A DNA stretch of 64,000 nt. It comes from Paenibacillus assamensis DSM 18201 (GTDB lineage Bacteria > Bacillota > Bacilli > Paenibacillales > Paenibacillaceae). Every line of letters begins with the position of its first letter. Positions within the stretch are counted from its first letter, which is position 1. The notes beneath the pieces are model-generated. The model did no database searches. It had not been told where the DNA came from and saw only the letters and a program-made list of their open reading frames with translations. The stretch covers positions 4,321 to 68,320 of the forward strand of contig NZ_KE383839.1 of assembly GCF_000422445.1 (NCBI RefSeq), in the 5' to 3' direction. A program made the position numbers and the translations under genes. Shown one piece after another: positions 9,120-24,100 of this stretch.

Positions 9120-12100
9120 GTGAGAGAGAATACCAATGAGCAATATGGATTAACGCAAGCCCAGCGCCGAATATGGTTCACGGAAATTATGAATCCGGGA
9201 ACGTCCATCACGATGATTTCTGGGACCTACCAAATGACGGGCCAGATCGACACACAGCTACTAGAGCAAGCGGTAGTAGAGATCGTCAAAACTTATGACG
9301 CTTTCCGAATCCGCATTAGCGGGGATTTGCAAAATCCAACGCAGTGGTTCGAAGAAGCGGAGAATGTCCAAGCTAGGTTAAACCACCTGGAAATAGAGAC
9401 ACCCGAACAATTCTATGCTTGGATGAAAGAAGTAAGCGAAAAACCGGCCAGCGTGTTCGACGAACACCTGTACCAATTTACGATTTTCCATGTTGCGAAC
9501 GGCCAAGTATGGCTCAATTTGACGATAAATCATATTATCGCTGACGGTTTGTCAATCAACATTGTGCTGCATGCGGTGATGGAAAAATACTTGGAACTGC
9601 GCAAAGGCATCTCCAGCAGGTACCAAGCCCCTTCCTATCTGGATTATATTGCCGCGGAGCGTGAATATGAGCAATCGCAGCGTTATCAAAAAGGGAAGGA
9701 ATACTGGCTGACGAAGTACAGCACTTTGCCTGAAACGACCGGCATTAAATCGTATTCGCCATTCTCGATCGGCAGCGAATCCAATAAACTGGCCATCACT
9801 TTGGACGGTTCCCGGTATGAACGCATTATGGCCTTCAGCGAACAATATCAGGTCAGCTTATATACGTTATTTCTGTCCGCCATGTACACCTTATTGTACA
9901 AGCTGACCGACAGCACCGATGTTCCGGTCGGCACGGTTTTCGCCAATCGCACCAGCAAGAAGGAAAAAGAAATGATCGGTATGTTCGTCAGCACCGTGGC
10001 TACAAGGATTTGTCTGAATCCAGACGGTCACGTGCTTTCCTTGATCCAAACGGTTTCCAAGGAAAATATGGCGGATCTGCGGTATCAGAAATACCCTTAT
10101 AACCAATTGATCCAGGATTTACGTGAACAACACGGCCGCAACGATCTTTCGGGGCTGTTCCGCACGTCTCTGGAATATCTACCTTTGAAAGTCGTGGAGT
10201 ATGAAGAAATTAAGGTACGCGGGGAGACTCACTTCGCTAGGCACGAGGTGGACGATTTGCTGCTGCGCTTCGACCATATGCTGCATGAAGACCATGTCAT
10301 TTTCCATGCTTCCTATCGTACTGGCCTGTTCGAGAAGGCCGAGATTGATCGAATTATGGAACAGTATGTAAACGTTCTGGACCAGTTTCTTCAAACACCA
10401 GAACTGCCGATCCGCGAGATTTCTCTGCTGAGCGATGAGGAGAGACACCGCATTCTCAACGTTTTTAACCCGCCGGTGGCAGAGCTGAGCGAGGGAGAAG
10501 TGTTTCATCGGTATGTTGAAAGGTTTGCCCGGGAAATTCCGGATCACCCGGCAGTCGTCTACATGGACAAACAACTGACCTACGGCGAATTGAACGAACG
10601 CGCCGAGCGGCTGGCTTCTCTTCTTCGAGAACAGGGCGTGGGAAGGGAGACGATTACGGGGATCTGGGCGGAGCGTTCGGTGGAACTGCTGGTCGGGGTG
10701 CTCGCCGTTTGGAAAGCCGGCGGAGCCTATGTACCGCTGGACCCCGATTATCCGGCGGAGCGGATTGAGTACATGCTTAGCGATAGCGATGCATCGGTGC
10801 TGCTTACGCAGCGTCATCTGTTGGAGCGGGCCGAAGGTTGGTTGGCCGATAACCGGCTGAAGCTTCAAGCTGTCTATGCCATGGATGATGAACAGATTTA
10901 TAACGGGGGTGCCTTAGCCACGGCATTTAAATCGGCCAGCAGCGCCCCGCAAGACTTGGCTTATGTGATTTACACCTCGGGTACGACGGGACGCCCGAAA
11001 GGCGTCATGATCGAGCACGGTAGTCTCGTGAATACGGCGGATGCGTACCGTCGCGAGTATCGATTGGATCAGTTCCCAGTGCGGCTGCTGCAGTTGGCCA
11101 GCTTCTCGTTTGACGTGTTCGTCGGAGACATCGCGCGGACGCTGTATAACGGAGGCACGATGGTGATTGTACCGAAGGATGACCGGATAGATCCGAACCG
11201 CTTATACGGCTGGATCCGAGACCAAAATATTACGGTATTCGAATCAACGCCTGCACTCATCCTGCCGTTCATGCAGCATATTTATGAAGAAGGGCTGGAT
11301 GTTAGCTCCATGCAGTTGCTGATTACCAGTTCGGATGCTTGCAGTGTCACCGATTACCGATTGCTGCAGGAAAGATTCGGCGGACAATTCCGAATTATCA
11401 ACAGCTATGGCATTACGGAAGCGGCGATTGACAGCAGCTTTTACGATGAGCCGCTGGATAAGCTGCCGCCGTCCGGTCATGTGCCGATCGGCAAATCTTG
11501 GCTGAACGCCCGGTTTTACATTGTCGATGCCGAGTTAAAGCCGGTTCCTGTAGGGGTTCCGGGCGAGCTTGTCATCGGAGGCGCAGGGGTGGGACGCGGG
11601 TACTGGAACCGTCCGGACCTAACCGCTGAGAAGTTTGTGGACAGCCCGTTTGTGCCGGGCGAACGTCTCTACCGGACAGGAGATATGGCTCGCTGGCTGG
11701 AAGACGGCAACGTCGGCTTCATCGGCCGGATCGACTATCAGGTGAAAATTCGCGGGTTCCGGATCGAGCTCGGCGAAATAGAAACGGCCCTGCTGCGTTT
11801 CCTTGGCGTCAAGCAGGCTGTGGTGATCGACCGTACGGATGAGCAGGGGCAAAAATATTTGTGCGGCTATGTGGCCGGGGATGCTTCCTTGCCGCTGAGC
11901 GATCTGCTGTCCCAATTGAAGCAAGAACTGCCGGCCCATATGGTCCCGGCCCGGCTGGTGTCACTTGATAAGCTTCCGCTCACGCCGAACGGCAAAATTG
12001 ACCGTAAAGCGCTGCCTGAACCGACCGGAGAGGTAGACTCAGGCCGTGAGTACGTGGCTCCTCGCACAACGCTGGAAACAAGACTTGCTCTCATTTGGCA

Positions 12101-15100
12101 GCAGGTGCTCGGTATTGCGCGAGTTGGAGTCCAGGACGATTTCTTTGACCTAGGTGGTCATTCTTTGCGGGCCTCCATGCTTGTTTCCAAGATTCGTAAA
12201 GAGCTGCAGGTCGAGGTTCCGCTGCGGGACGTTTTCCGCTACACCACGATCGAACAATTGGCCCAAACAATCGGCGGTTTAAGGCAGCAGGAGACGTATG
12301 AGATTACAAAGGCGGCTGAAGCCGAGTGCTATCCGGTTTCATCCGAGCAAAAGCGTCTGTATGTCCTGCGCCAGCTTGACGGGGCCGAGCGCAGCTACAA
12401 TATGTCAGCGGCGATTCTTCTCGAAGGCAAGCTGGACCGTATGCGCGTCGAGCACGCGTTCCGGGCGCTGATTCAGCGCCATGAGACGCTGCGTACCGGG
12501 ATCGAGCAGGTTCAAGGCGAGCTTGTTCAGCTCATCGATGACGAGGTGGAGTTTGCTGTAGATTATTTTCAGGCGGATGAACGGGAAGTGGACCAGGTGG
12601 TGGAAGCTTACTTTTGCCCGTTTGATCTGACCAAACCGCCACTTCTCCGTATTGGTCTGATCGAGGTTGCGGAGGATCGCCACATTTTGCTGTTCGATAT
12701 GCACCATATCGTCTCGGATGGCATTTCGACAGCGCTGCTCTTCGACGAGTTTAGCCGCTTGTATCGGGGCGAGGAACTGGACCCGCTGCACATTCAATAC
12801 AAAGATTATGCCGTTTGGCAGCATTCCGAAGCTTACGAGCAGATGCTTCTGCCGCAGAAGGAGTACTGGCTGGAACAGCTGTCAGGCGAGCTTCCGGTCT
12901 TGGAGCTGCCGACGGACTACCCGCGGCCTGCGGTGCAAAGCTTTGACGGCCGGACCGTGAAGTTTTATATCGGGAAAGAGCGGACGGAAAAGCTGAAAGA
13001 GCTGGCGGCACAGACGGGCACGACCCTGTACATGGTGCTGCTGTCGGCTTACTCGATCCTTATGCATAAATATTCGGGTCAGGAAGATCTGATTGTCGGA
13101 ACGCCGATTGCCGGAAGAACGCAGGAAGAAGTACAGCCAATCATAGGGATGTTTATCAACACCTTGGCCATTCGCAGTCGTCCGGAGCGTTCCAAACCGT
13201 TCCTTTCGTACCTGGAAGAAATCAAGGACATCACGCTCGGGGCTTTCGAACACCAAAATTATTTGTTCGAAGACTTGGTGGAAAGTCTTCACATTCCGCG
13301 CGCGACCGGCCGCAATCCGCTCTTTGATACGTTTTTCTCCCTGCAAAATACGGAGAACGAGCAAATTGTCATCGAGGGGCTGGAGCAATCGTTTTATCCA
13401 TTGGAGAACCGAACATCCAAGTTCGAGCTGCTCCTAGATATTTCGGAACTGGACGGTCAGCTCGAATGCCGGTTTGAATACGCTACGGCTTTGTATAAAC
13501 AAGAGACAGCCGAACGGTTTGCTAAACATTATGACAAGCTGTTAGAAACTATCGCAGCAGCGCCGGAAGGAGATATTGCCTCGCTGGAAATGCTCACGGA
13601 AGAGGAAATCCGCGAACTGGTATGTGGTTTCAACGATTCAGAGGCGGACTACCCGCGGCAGCAGACGATTCACGGCTTGTTCGAAGAGCAGGCAAAGCTT
13701 TACCCGGACAACGTGGCTGCCGTCATGAACGAGCGGCAGTTGACCTACCGCGAGCTGAACGAGCGATCCAACCGGCTTGCAAGGACGCTGCGTGAGACAG
13801 GAGTAGAAGCGGATCAGCTGGTAGCGATTCTGGCCGAACGCTCGCTCGATATGGTCGTCGGCATTTTGGCGATTCTCAAAGCAGGCGGAGCCTACGTGCC
13901 TGTCGATCCCGACTACCCGGAGGAGCGCATCCGCTTCATGATCGAGGATTCGGGCGCGCCGTTATTGCTGATTCAAAAGCATCTGCATGAGAGGACCGAC
14001 TTCGCAGGAACACGCCTCGAATTGGATGATTTTGTTTGGGGTGACAGAGGGGTGGACTCCGTCGATGCGCTGGACGCTTCGAACCTAGAACCGATTTCCG
14101 GGCCGGGCAACCTGGCTTATGTCATCTACACGTCGGGAACGACCGGCAGACCGAAAGGAACGCTAATCGAACATAAGAACGTCGTGCGCCTCCTGTTTAA
14201 CGACAAGAATCTGTTCGACTTCGGTCCGTCTGACACGTGGACGCTGTTCCACTCGTTCTGCTTCGATTTCTCCGTCTGGGAAATGTACGGTGCGCTGCTG
14301 TACGGAGGAAAGCTGGTCATTGTACCGCCTCTCACGGCGAAAAATCCGGCCGATTTCCTGGCGCTGCTGGGCCGTGAGCAGGTCACGATTTTGAACCAGA
14401 CACCAACATACTTCTACCAACTGCTGCGCGAGGTTTTGGCGGAACATCCGTATGATCTGCGGATTCGCAACGTCATCTTCGGGGGTGAAGCGCTGAGTCC
14501 GCTGCTGCTCAAGGGCTTCAAGACGAAGTACCCGGAGACGAAGTTAATCAATATGTACGGCATTACAGAGACGACGGTTCACGTTACGTATAAGGAAATC
14601 ACATGGGTCGAAATGGAGGCGGCGAAGAGCAATATCGGCAAGCCGATCCCAACGCTGAGCGTGTATGTCCTTGATGACAACCGCCGCCCTGTACCGATCG
14701 GCGTAGCGGGCGAAATGTACGTGGCCGGGGAAGGCCTTGCGAGAGGCTACTTGAATCGACCGGATCTGACAGCGGAGAAGTTCGTCGATTCCCCGTTTGC
14801 AGAGGGGGAGAAACTGTACCGCTCCGGGGACTTGGCGGTTTGGCTGCCGGACGGTAACATCGAATATCTGGGACGGATCGACCACCAGGTCAAAATCCGG
14901 GGTTACCGGATCGAGCTGGACGAAATCGAGACGCAGCTTCTGAACGTCGAGGGCGTGGAAGAAGCGGTGGTGCTCGCCCATCAGGACAGCGATGGCGAAA
15001 AGGCGCTTGTCGCCTACTTTGTAGCGGACCGGACGCTGACGGTCAGTGAATTGAGAACCTCACTGGCCCAGGTAATGCCTGGGTATATGATTCCGTCGTA

Positions 15101-18100
15101 CTTCGTGCAGCTGGAGCGCATGCCGCTGACGTCCAACGGTAAAGTGGACCGCAAAGCGCTGCCGGAGCCGCAAGGCGGTTTGCAAACGGGCGTCGAATAT
15201 GTAGCGCCGCGTAACCGGACGGAGTCTCAGCTTGTGAAGATCTGGGAGGAAGTGCTGGGTTACTCCGGCATTGGAGTCCTTGACAATTTCTTCGAACTCG
15301 GTGGACACTCCTTGCGGGCGACGAACCTTGTCAGCAAAATTCGCAAGGAAATGAACGTGGAACTTCCGCTGCGCGATGTGTTCCGCTATACGACGGTAGA
15401 GTCTATGGCCGGGGCTATTGCTAGCTTGGAAGAAACGCGGTACAGCTCGATTCCGAAAGCGGAAGAGAGAGCGTACTATCCGGTATCCTCCGCGCAAAAA
15501 AGGCTGTACGTCCTGCATCAGCTGGATAGCTCTGAGCTGAATTACAACCTCCCAAGCGCATTGCAATTGAAGGGGGCTTTGAACGAGGCCAAGGTAGAAC
15601 AGGCGTTGACTACTTTGGTGGCCCGGCATGATATGCTGCGGACCAGCTTTGAAATCGTGAATGGGGAGCCGGTGCAGCGTATTCATCCACTCGCAGCTTT
15701 CAAGGTCGAGAAGCTTCAAGCTAGCGAAGATCAGGTTGCGGCCATTCTTGAAGGCTTCATTCAGCCTTTTGACTTGACCCATCCGCCTTTGCTGCGCGCC
15801 TTGCTGATCGAACTGGGGAAAGAGAAATTCTTGCTCGCGTTGGATATTCATCATATTGGTTCCGACGGCCTTTCCATGGACGTGCTGTTGCGCGAATTCG
15901 TGCGGCTTTACAATGGGGAACAATTGCCGGAACTGCGGATTCAATATAAGGATTACGCTGTTTGGCAGCAATCCGAAGAGCAGCGCCAGCGCATCAAACA
16001 GCAGGAGGAATATTGGCGCGGGGTATTCAGCTCCGAGCTTCCTGTTCTTGAGCTGCCTCTCGACTTCTCCCGTCCAGCCGTGCAGCAGTTTGATGGTCAA
16101 ACGCTCACGTTTACGCTGGATGCGGAGAAAAGCGAAGCTCTCAAACGGCTTGCTGGCGATTCGGGTGCGACGCTGTACATGCTTCTGCTGGCTGCGTACT
16201 CTGTATTGCTCCATAAATACGCGGGACAGGAAGATATCGTGGTCGGCACTCCGATTGCCGCCCGTTCTCACGCCGACCTGCAGCCGATTATCGGCATGTT
16301 TGTCAATACGCTGGCTCTTCGCTTGGGTCCGGTGGCGGAGCGGACGTTCTTGGATTACTTGCAGGAAGTGAAGGAAACGACGCTTGGAGCCTATGAGAAC
16401 CAGGACTATCCGTTTGAGGAACTGGTGGAAGCTCTTCAGGTGAGCCGGGATTTAAGCCGGAATCCTCTGTTTGATACCATGTTTTCATTGCAAAAGCACG
16501 AAAGCTTGGATGTAACCCCAGCAGGTTTGCAATGGTCCCAATTCGACATCGAGGAAAAGACGGCAAAGTTTGATCTTAGCTTAGATATCGTGGAAGCCGA
16601 TAACGAGCTGGTTTGCAAGATCGAGTATGCTACCTCAATGTTTAGACAGGAAACGATGGTACGGCTGGCGGGTCATTACGAACAGCTTTTAACGTCGATT
16701 ATGGCTCAGCCGGGTGCGCGGATTGCGGATTTGGATATTTTGACGGACAGCGAAAAGCATAAGTTGCTGGTCGGGTTTGACGTATCGTCTTCGGCTTTGG
16801 CAGAGCAATCTGCCGCAGAGGGTGCAGGCTTGGATGCGGATAAGTCGTGGAAAGAGAGAACGTTCCACGAGCTGTTCGAGCAACAGGCGGAGCGTACTCC
16901 GGGAGCGATGGCGGTTGTCTACGAAGACAGCAAGCTGACGTATGCGGAGCTGAACGCCAAAGCGAATCGTCTGGCGTATGCACTGCGGGCGCGCGGGGTG
17001 AAGCCGGAGCAGGTGGTCGGCATTCTGGCTGGTCGTTCGACGGAGCTGTTGATTGGGGTGCTCGCCGTATGGAAAGCTGGCGGCGCTTATGTGCCGCTCG
17101 ACCCGGACTATCCGGCGGATCGGATCGAGTATATGCTCACGGACAGCGGAGCGTCGGTGCTGCTTACGCAGACCCGTCTGCTGGAGCAGGTGGAAGCGTG
17201 GCGCAGCGATGGAGTACTCGTGCTGCAAACGGTGTTTGCGCTTGATGACGACGCGACGTACAGCCTCGGAGCGGCGGAAGCGGCTGTGGCTGTACAAGCA
17301 TTGGAAGAAGCAGGCGCAGAAATGGAGGCTTTAGCGCAAGCGCAAGCGGAAATGACTTCTGCTGAAACGTCCGCCACGGCAGAAGCCGAGAAGAACGTAC
17401 TAGCTGTGGATCTCGCATCGAATCCGGCGAATGTGAACAAGCCGCGAGATTTGGCTTACGTTATCTACACCTCCGGTACGACAGGACGTCCGAAGGGCGT
17501 GGCGGTGGAACACCGCAGCCTGGTAAACACGGCGGAGGGCTACCGGAGGGACTACCGCCTGGATCAGTTCCCGATCCGGCTGCTTCAGCTCGCCAGCTTC
17601 TCGTTCGACGTGTTCGTCGGCGACATTGCGCGGACGCTGTACAACGGCGGTACGATGGTCATCGTGCCGAAGGACGACCGGATTGATCCAACCCGCCTCT
17701 ACGATTGGATTCGCGACTACGCCGTGACGGTGTTCGAATCGACTCCGGCGCTGATCGTGCCGTTCATGGAGCATGTGCATGCCGAAGGTCTGGACCTCAG
17801 TTCGATGCAACTGCTGATCACAAGCTCGGATGCGTGCAGTGTAGCGGATTACCGCACCTTGCAGGAGCGCTTCGGCTCGCAGTTCCGTATTATTAACAGC
17901 TACGGCGTAACGGAAGCGGCGATTGACTCCAGCTTCTATGACGAGCCACTGGAGAAACTACCGAAGACGGGCAGCGTGCCGATCGGGAAAGCGTGGCTGA
18001 ACGCCAAGTTCTACATCGTGGATGCAAATTTGAAGCCCGTGCCTATCGGGGTGTTAGGCGAGCTGGTTATCGGTGGAGCAGGTGTGGCCCGCGGTTACTT

Positions 18101-21100
18101 GAACCGCCCGGATTTGACGATGGAGAAATTCGTAGATAGCCCATTCGCCACCGGGGAGCGGCTGTACCGGACCGGCGACCTGGCGCGCTGGATGCCGGAC
18201 GGCAACGTGGACTTCATCGGCCGGATCGACAACCAGGTGAAAATTCACGGCTATCGGATCGAGCTTGGTGAAATAGAAGCGGTCATGCAAAATGTTGCTG
18301 GCGTGCGTCAAGCGCTTGTCATCGACCGGACGGACGAGCGGGAGAAGAAATATTTGTGTGGGTACGTCGCAGCCGATTCCAGCTTCGATCTGGAAGGACT
18401 TGTGACTCATCTGGGCGCCGCATTGCCTTCCCATATGGTGCCTTCGCGCATCATGCGACTGGATCAAATGCCGCTTACGCCGAACGGGAAGATCGACCGT
18501 AAAGCGCTGCCTGTGCCGGAAGGAAGCATTCGTGCTGAGGTTGCATACACGGCGCCTCGTACGCCTGCCGAGCAAGCACTTGCGTCGGTCTGGCAGTCGG
18601 TGTTGGGCGTGGATCAGGTCGGCACGATGGACAATTTCTTTGCGCTCGGCGGCGATTCAATCAAGGCCTTGCAGGTATCGTCCCGTCTTTTGCAAACGGG
18701 GTATAAGCTGGTCATGAAAGATTTGTTCCATTACCCGACGATTTCTGCCCTTAGTTTGCAGCTGCAAACGGCGGAGAGAATGGCAAATCAGGCCGAAGTG
18801 ACGGGAGAGGTCATCTTAACTCCGATTCAGCGCTGGTTCTTTGAACAAAATCCGGCCGACGTGCATCATAGCAATCAGGCGTTCATGCAGTTCTCCAAGC
18901 AAGGATTTGACGAAGAAGCTTTACGCCAAGCGGTGCGTCAGCTTGTCGTGCATCACGATGCTCTCCGTACGGTTTACCGTCTAACTGAGAACGGCTATAC
19001 CGCCTGGAACCGAGGCGCCCGGGATAACGAAGCGTTGTTCGATTTGGAAGTTGTCGATTTCAAGGGAGTCGGCGACGTGAAAGAAGCGGTAGAGGCTAAG
19101 GCAAATGACATTCAAGCGAGCATCGATCTGGAAAACGGTCCGTTGGTGAAAATCGGCTTGTTCCGCTGCGACGACGGCGACCACCTGCTCATCGCGATCC
19201 ATCACTTGGTCGTAGACGGTGTATCCTGGCGTATTCTGCTTGAGGATTTTGCTGCCGGCTATGAGCAGGCGCTGCAAGGGCAGCCGATCCGTTTACCGCT
19301 CAAAACGGATTCATTCCAAGCATGGGCGAAACAGCTCGCTGATTATGCGAACGGTCTGGCGATGGAAAGCGAAAGAGAGTATTGGCAGCATATCGAGCAA
19401 TTGAGTTATGAGCCGCTTCCAAAAGATTTTGACCAAGGTAGATCCAAGCTGAAGGACAGCGGGCTCGTGACCGTTCGCTGGACAGCGGAAGAAACCGAAC
19501 AGCTGCTGAAGCAGGCACACCGTGCTTACCATACGGAAATGAACGATTTGCTGCTTGCCGCGCTTGGCCTAGCGGTACAAGCTTGGAGCGGCCGGGAACG
19601 CGTGCTGGTGAATCTAGAAGGCCACGGTCGGGAAGACATTTTGCCGGATGTGGACATTACGCGCACGATAGGCTGGTTTACAAGCCAATTCCCTGTCGTT
19701 CTGGAACTGGGTGACGCTCAGGCGCTCAGTCATCAGGTAAAACAGGTTAAAGAAAGCTTGCGCCGCATTCCGAACAAAGGAATCGGCTACGGCATCCTAC
19801 GTTATTTATCGGCGCCGCGTGACGGTGAGCGCTTCGTTTTGGAGCCGGAGATCAGCTTTAACTATTTGGGTCAGTTCGACCAGGATTACGAAAGCAGCGG
19901 CTCGCAGCAGTCTCCGTTCAGCCCGGGCTCCGATTCAAGCCCGAATGCAATGATGGATTTTGTCCTCGATATCAATGGTATGGTGTCGGAAGGAGTGCTG
20001 GAACTCACGATCCGTTATGGGGAAACCCAGTATAAACGGGAAACGGTAGAGCGCCTGGGCACCCTGCTTCAATCGAGCTTGTGTGAAGTTATCAGTCATT
20101 GCGTATCGAAAGAGCTTCCGGAGCTTACGCCTAGCGATGTACTACTTCAAGATGTGACGCTGGAGGAACTGGAGCGGCTGGCCGAACATACGGCGGCGCT
20201 TGGCGAACTGGAGAATGTATACATCCTGACTCCGCTGCAAAAAGGGATGTTGTTCCACAGCCTGCTGGATGCCGATTCGGAAGCTTACTTCGAACAGGTG
20301 ACCTTCGATCTGTACGGCACCCTGAATGTCGAAGCCTTCACTCAAGGATTGGATACGCTGGTACAGCGGAATGAGACGCTGCGGACCAACTTTATTACCG
20401 GCTGGAGAGACGAGCCGATTCAAGTGGTGTTCCGCGAGCGAAAGTGTGAAGTGTACTTCGAAGATATTCGCTCGGTTAGCGATGAAGATTCGGAGAAGAC
20501 GATAGCCGATTTCGTTAGTGCGGATAAAGCGAACAAGTTCGATTTGGCCCGAGGTTCTCTTATGCGCGTGACCGTTCTGCGCACGGGCGAAGAGTCTTAC
20601 CATGTGATCTGGAGTCACCATCACATTTTGATGGATGGCTGGTGCATGTCCTTCATGCTCAAGGAAGTGTTTGACGCCTACTTCGCGTTCCAGGAGAATC
20701 GGACGCTAGAGCTTCCTCCGGTTACCTCGTACTCCCGGTATATCGAATGGCTGGAAGTTCAAGATGCCGAGAAAGCTTCGCGTTACTGGTCCGAGTACTT
20801 GGTGGGTTATGATCAGCAGACCAAGCTTCCTCAGGAGAAAACGCAGCTGAAGCAGGGCGCTTTTGAAGCGGCCGAAATCGATGTGGAACTTAGTAAGGAA
20901 CTGACCGGGAAAATCGAGCGGATGGCACGCCAGCAGCAGGTGACGATCAATACGTTCATGCAGACCGTATGGGGACTGGTTCTGCAGGTATACAACAACA
21001 GCGAGGATGTCGTATTTGGCTCCGTTGTATCCGGGCGTCCAGCGGAAATTCCGGGCATCGAAAGCATGATCGGCCTGTTTATTAATACAATTCCGGTCCG

Positions 21101-24100
21101 TATTCAAGGAAAAGCCGAGGAGACGGTAGCTGATATTTTGAGGAAAACCCAGGATCAAGCGCTGGCATCGGGAGCTTACGAAACGTTCCCGCTGTTCGAA
21201 ATTCAGTCACTGAGCGAGCAAAAACGCGACTTGATCAACCATATCATGGTCTTTGAAAATTATCCGATGGAAGAACAAATTGAGCAGGTCGTCGGCGGAC
21301 ATGAAGAAGCGCTGAAAATCGCTAATATCCAGTCGCCGGAGCAAACGAACTACGATCTGGATATTACCGTCATTCCGGAAGAGCATATTTTGCTGCGGTT
21401 TACGTACAATGCGCTGACGTTCAGAGAGGAAGACATCAGGCAGATCCACGGTCATTTTGCCCAGGCACTGGAGAAAGTTGCAGCTAACCCGAATATCCAA
21501 GTGAATCAGTTGGAGCTTTTGACACCAGCGGAAAAAGACCACATTCTCGGCGCGTTCAACCCGGCGCAGCCAGAAGCGGCTCCTGTGACCGCGTTCCACA
21601 GGTTGTTCGAAGAACAGGCGGAGCGCACCCCGGAAGCGGCAGCTGTCGTGTACGATAACGATCGGCTGACGTATGCAGAGCTGAACGAGCGGGCGAACCG
21701 CGTAGGGGCTACGCTGCGCGCAAGCGGCATTGGCAGGGAAACAATCGTCGGCATTCTTGCCGAGCGTTCGGTGGACTTGCTAGTGGCCGTGCTGGCCGTC
21801 TGGAAAGCGGGCGGGGCGTATGTGCCGCTAGACCCGGATTACCCGGCGGAGCGCGTGCGGTTTATGCTGGAAGACAGCGGAGCGAAAGTGCTGTTGACGC
21901 AAACGGCGCTGCGAGATCGTGCCGAAGCCTGGCTCGACGAAGAGGGGCTGGCACTGGCGGCCGTGCTGTACCTGGACGACGAAGCGTGGTATAGCCAGGA
22001 GCGGGCGAATGCGTCGGTTGTCTCCAGCATGGCCTCCGGCAAGCTGACGGATGCTGTGGACGACGGCGATGAGAGCTATCAGCATGTCGTCACTGACAGC
22101 TTCCATGAAGCCTGTCCGGAGGATCTGGCCTACGTAATCTACACGTCGGGAACGACGGGCAAGCCGAAGGGGGTGATGATCGAGCATCGCAGCCTAGTGA
22201 ACACGGCGGCGGGCTACCGGAGGGAATACCGGTTGGATCAGTTCCCGGTACGGCTGTTGCAGCTTGCAAGTTTCTCGTTCGACGTGTTCGTCGGAGATAT
22301 CGCGCGGACGCTGTATAACGGAGGCACGATGGTAATTGTGCCGAAGGACGACCGGATCGATCCGTCTCGTCTGCACCACTGGATAGAGCGGGAGCGGGTA
22401 ACCATCTTTGAATCAACGCCGGCGCTGATCGTACCGTTCATGGAGTACGTGCACGAGCAGCGGCTGGACATGAGCGGGATGGAGTTGTTGATTACGAGCT
22501 CGGACAGCTGCAGTGTGGCGGATTACCGAACTTTACAGGAACGCTTCGGCTCGTTGTTCCGGATTATCAACGCATACGGCGTGACGGAAGCGGCGATCGA
22601 CTCAAGCTTCTACGACGAGCCGTTGATGAAGCTGCCGCAGACAGGCAATGTGCCGATAGGCAAAGCGTGGCTGAATGCGAAATTCTACATCGTGGACACG
22701 CATCTGAATCCGGTGCCGGTCGGGGTGCTGGGTGAACTGGTCATCGGCGGAGTCGGTGTAGCGCGCGGGTACTTGAACCGTCCAGAGCTGACAGAAGAGA
22801 AGTTTGTAGACAGCCCGTTCGCCGCGGGCGAGCGGCTGTACCGAACGGGAGACATGGCGCGTTGGATGGAAGACGGCAATGTGGACTTCATCGGCCGAAT
22901 TGACAATCAGGCGAAAATCCGGGGGTACCGGATCGAGACGGGCGAGATCGAGTCGCAACTGCTGCGGGTGGAAGGCTTGCGCGAAGCGGTGGTGCTGGTT
23001 CGAAGTGACGCAAATGGACAGAAAGCGCTGTGCGCGTACTACACGCCGGATACCGGGGTGGAACTAGCGGTGAACGATTTGCGCAGCGCGCTGGCGCAGG
23101 AACTGCCTGGGTACATGATCCCGTCGTACTTCGTCGCACTGGAGTGCATGCCACTGACGCCGAACGGAAAGATCGACCGGAAGGCGCTCCCGTCACCGGA
23201 AGGGGGGGCAGGCGGAGGCTACGAATACGTAGCGCCGCGCACCGAACTTGAGGCGAAGCTGGCAGCCATTTGGCAGAATGTGCTTGTTCAGGAGAAGGCG
23301 GTAGGTGTAACCGACAACTTCTTCGACCTTGGCGGACACTCTCTGAGAGCGACGACGCTTGTCAGCAAGATGCATAAGGAGCTAGGCGTCGAATTCCCGC
23401 TTCGCGACGTTTTCCGCTACTCGACGGTTGAGGAAATGGCTGCGGCTATGGAGCGGATGGAGATAGGCTCGTTCACGGCTATTCCGGCTGCGGAACTTAG
23501 TGAGTATTATCCGCTCTCTTCCGCTCAAAAACGTCTTTATATCTTGAACCAACTGGAAGGAGGCGAGCTGAGCTACAACATACCGGGAGCCATGCTGCTT
23601 GAAGGGGAGCTCGATCGACAGCGGTTTGAGGAAGCGTTTTGCGGGCTTGTAGCTCGTCATGAAACGCTGCGTACCGGCTTTGAAATGGTAAAAGGAGAAG
23701 TAGTTCAGCGGATTTATGAAGAAGCCGCCTTCCAGGTGGAATATGTGCAGATTAGCGGGGAGCAGGCGGAAGAAACGGTGCGCCAATTCGTTCGTCCGTT
23801 TGATCTAGCGAAGCCGCCACTTCTGCGGGTAGGCCTTGCCGAACTGGCACCGGACCGGCACATTCTGATGTTCGATACGCATCATATCGTTTCTGACGGC
23901 GTTTCGATGGACGTACTTATCGACGAGTTCGTCCGCTGGTACAGCGGAGAGCAGTTGGAGCCGCTTCGCATTCAGTACAAAGATTATGCGGTATGGCAGC
24001 AATCGGACGAGCAGAAAGCTCAGCTTGCCAAGCAGGAAGCCTACTGGCTCGACATGTTCCGCGGAGAGCTGCCGGTCTTGGAATTGCCGACGGACTATCC

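Noticed and set aside
15060-16271. 403-codon minus-strand open frame inside pmxE
   Set aside because: It lies fully antisense to conserved C-domain motifs; long antisense frames are expected in GC-rich NRPS DNA.
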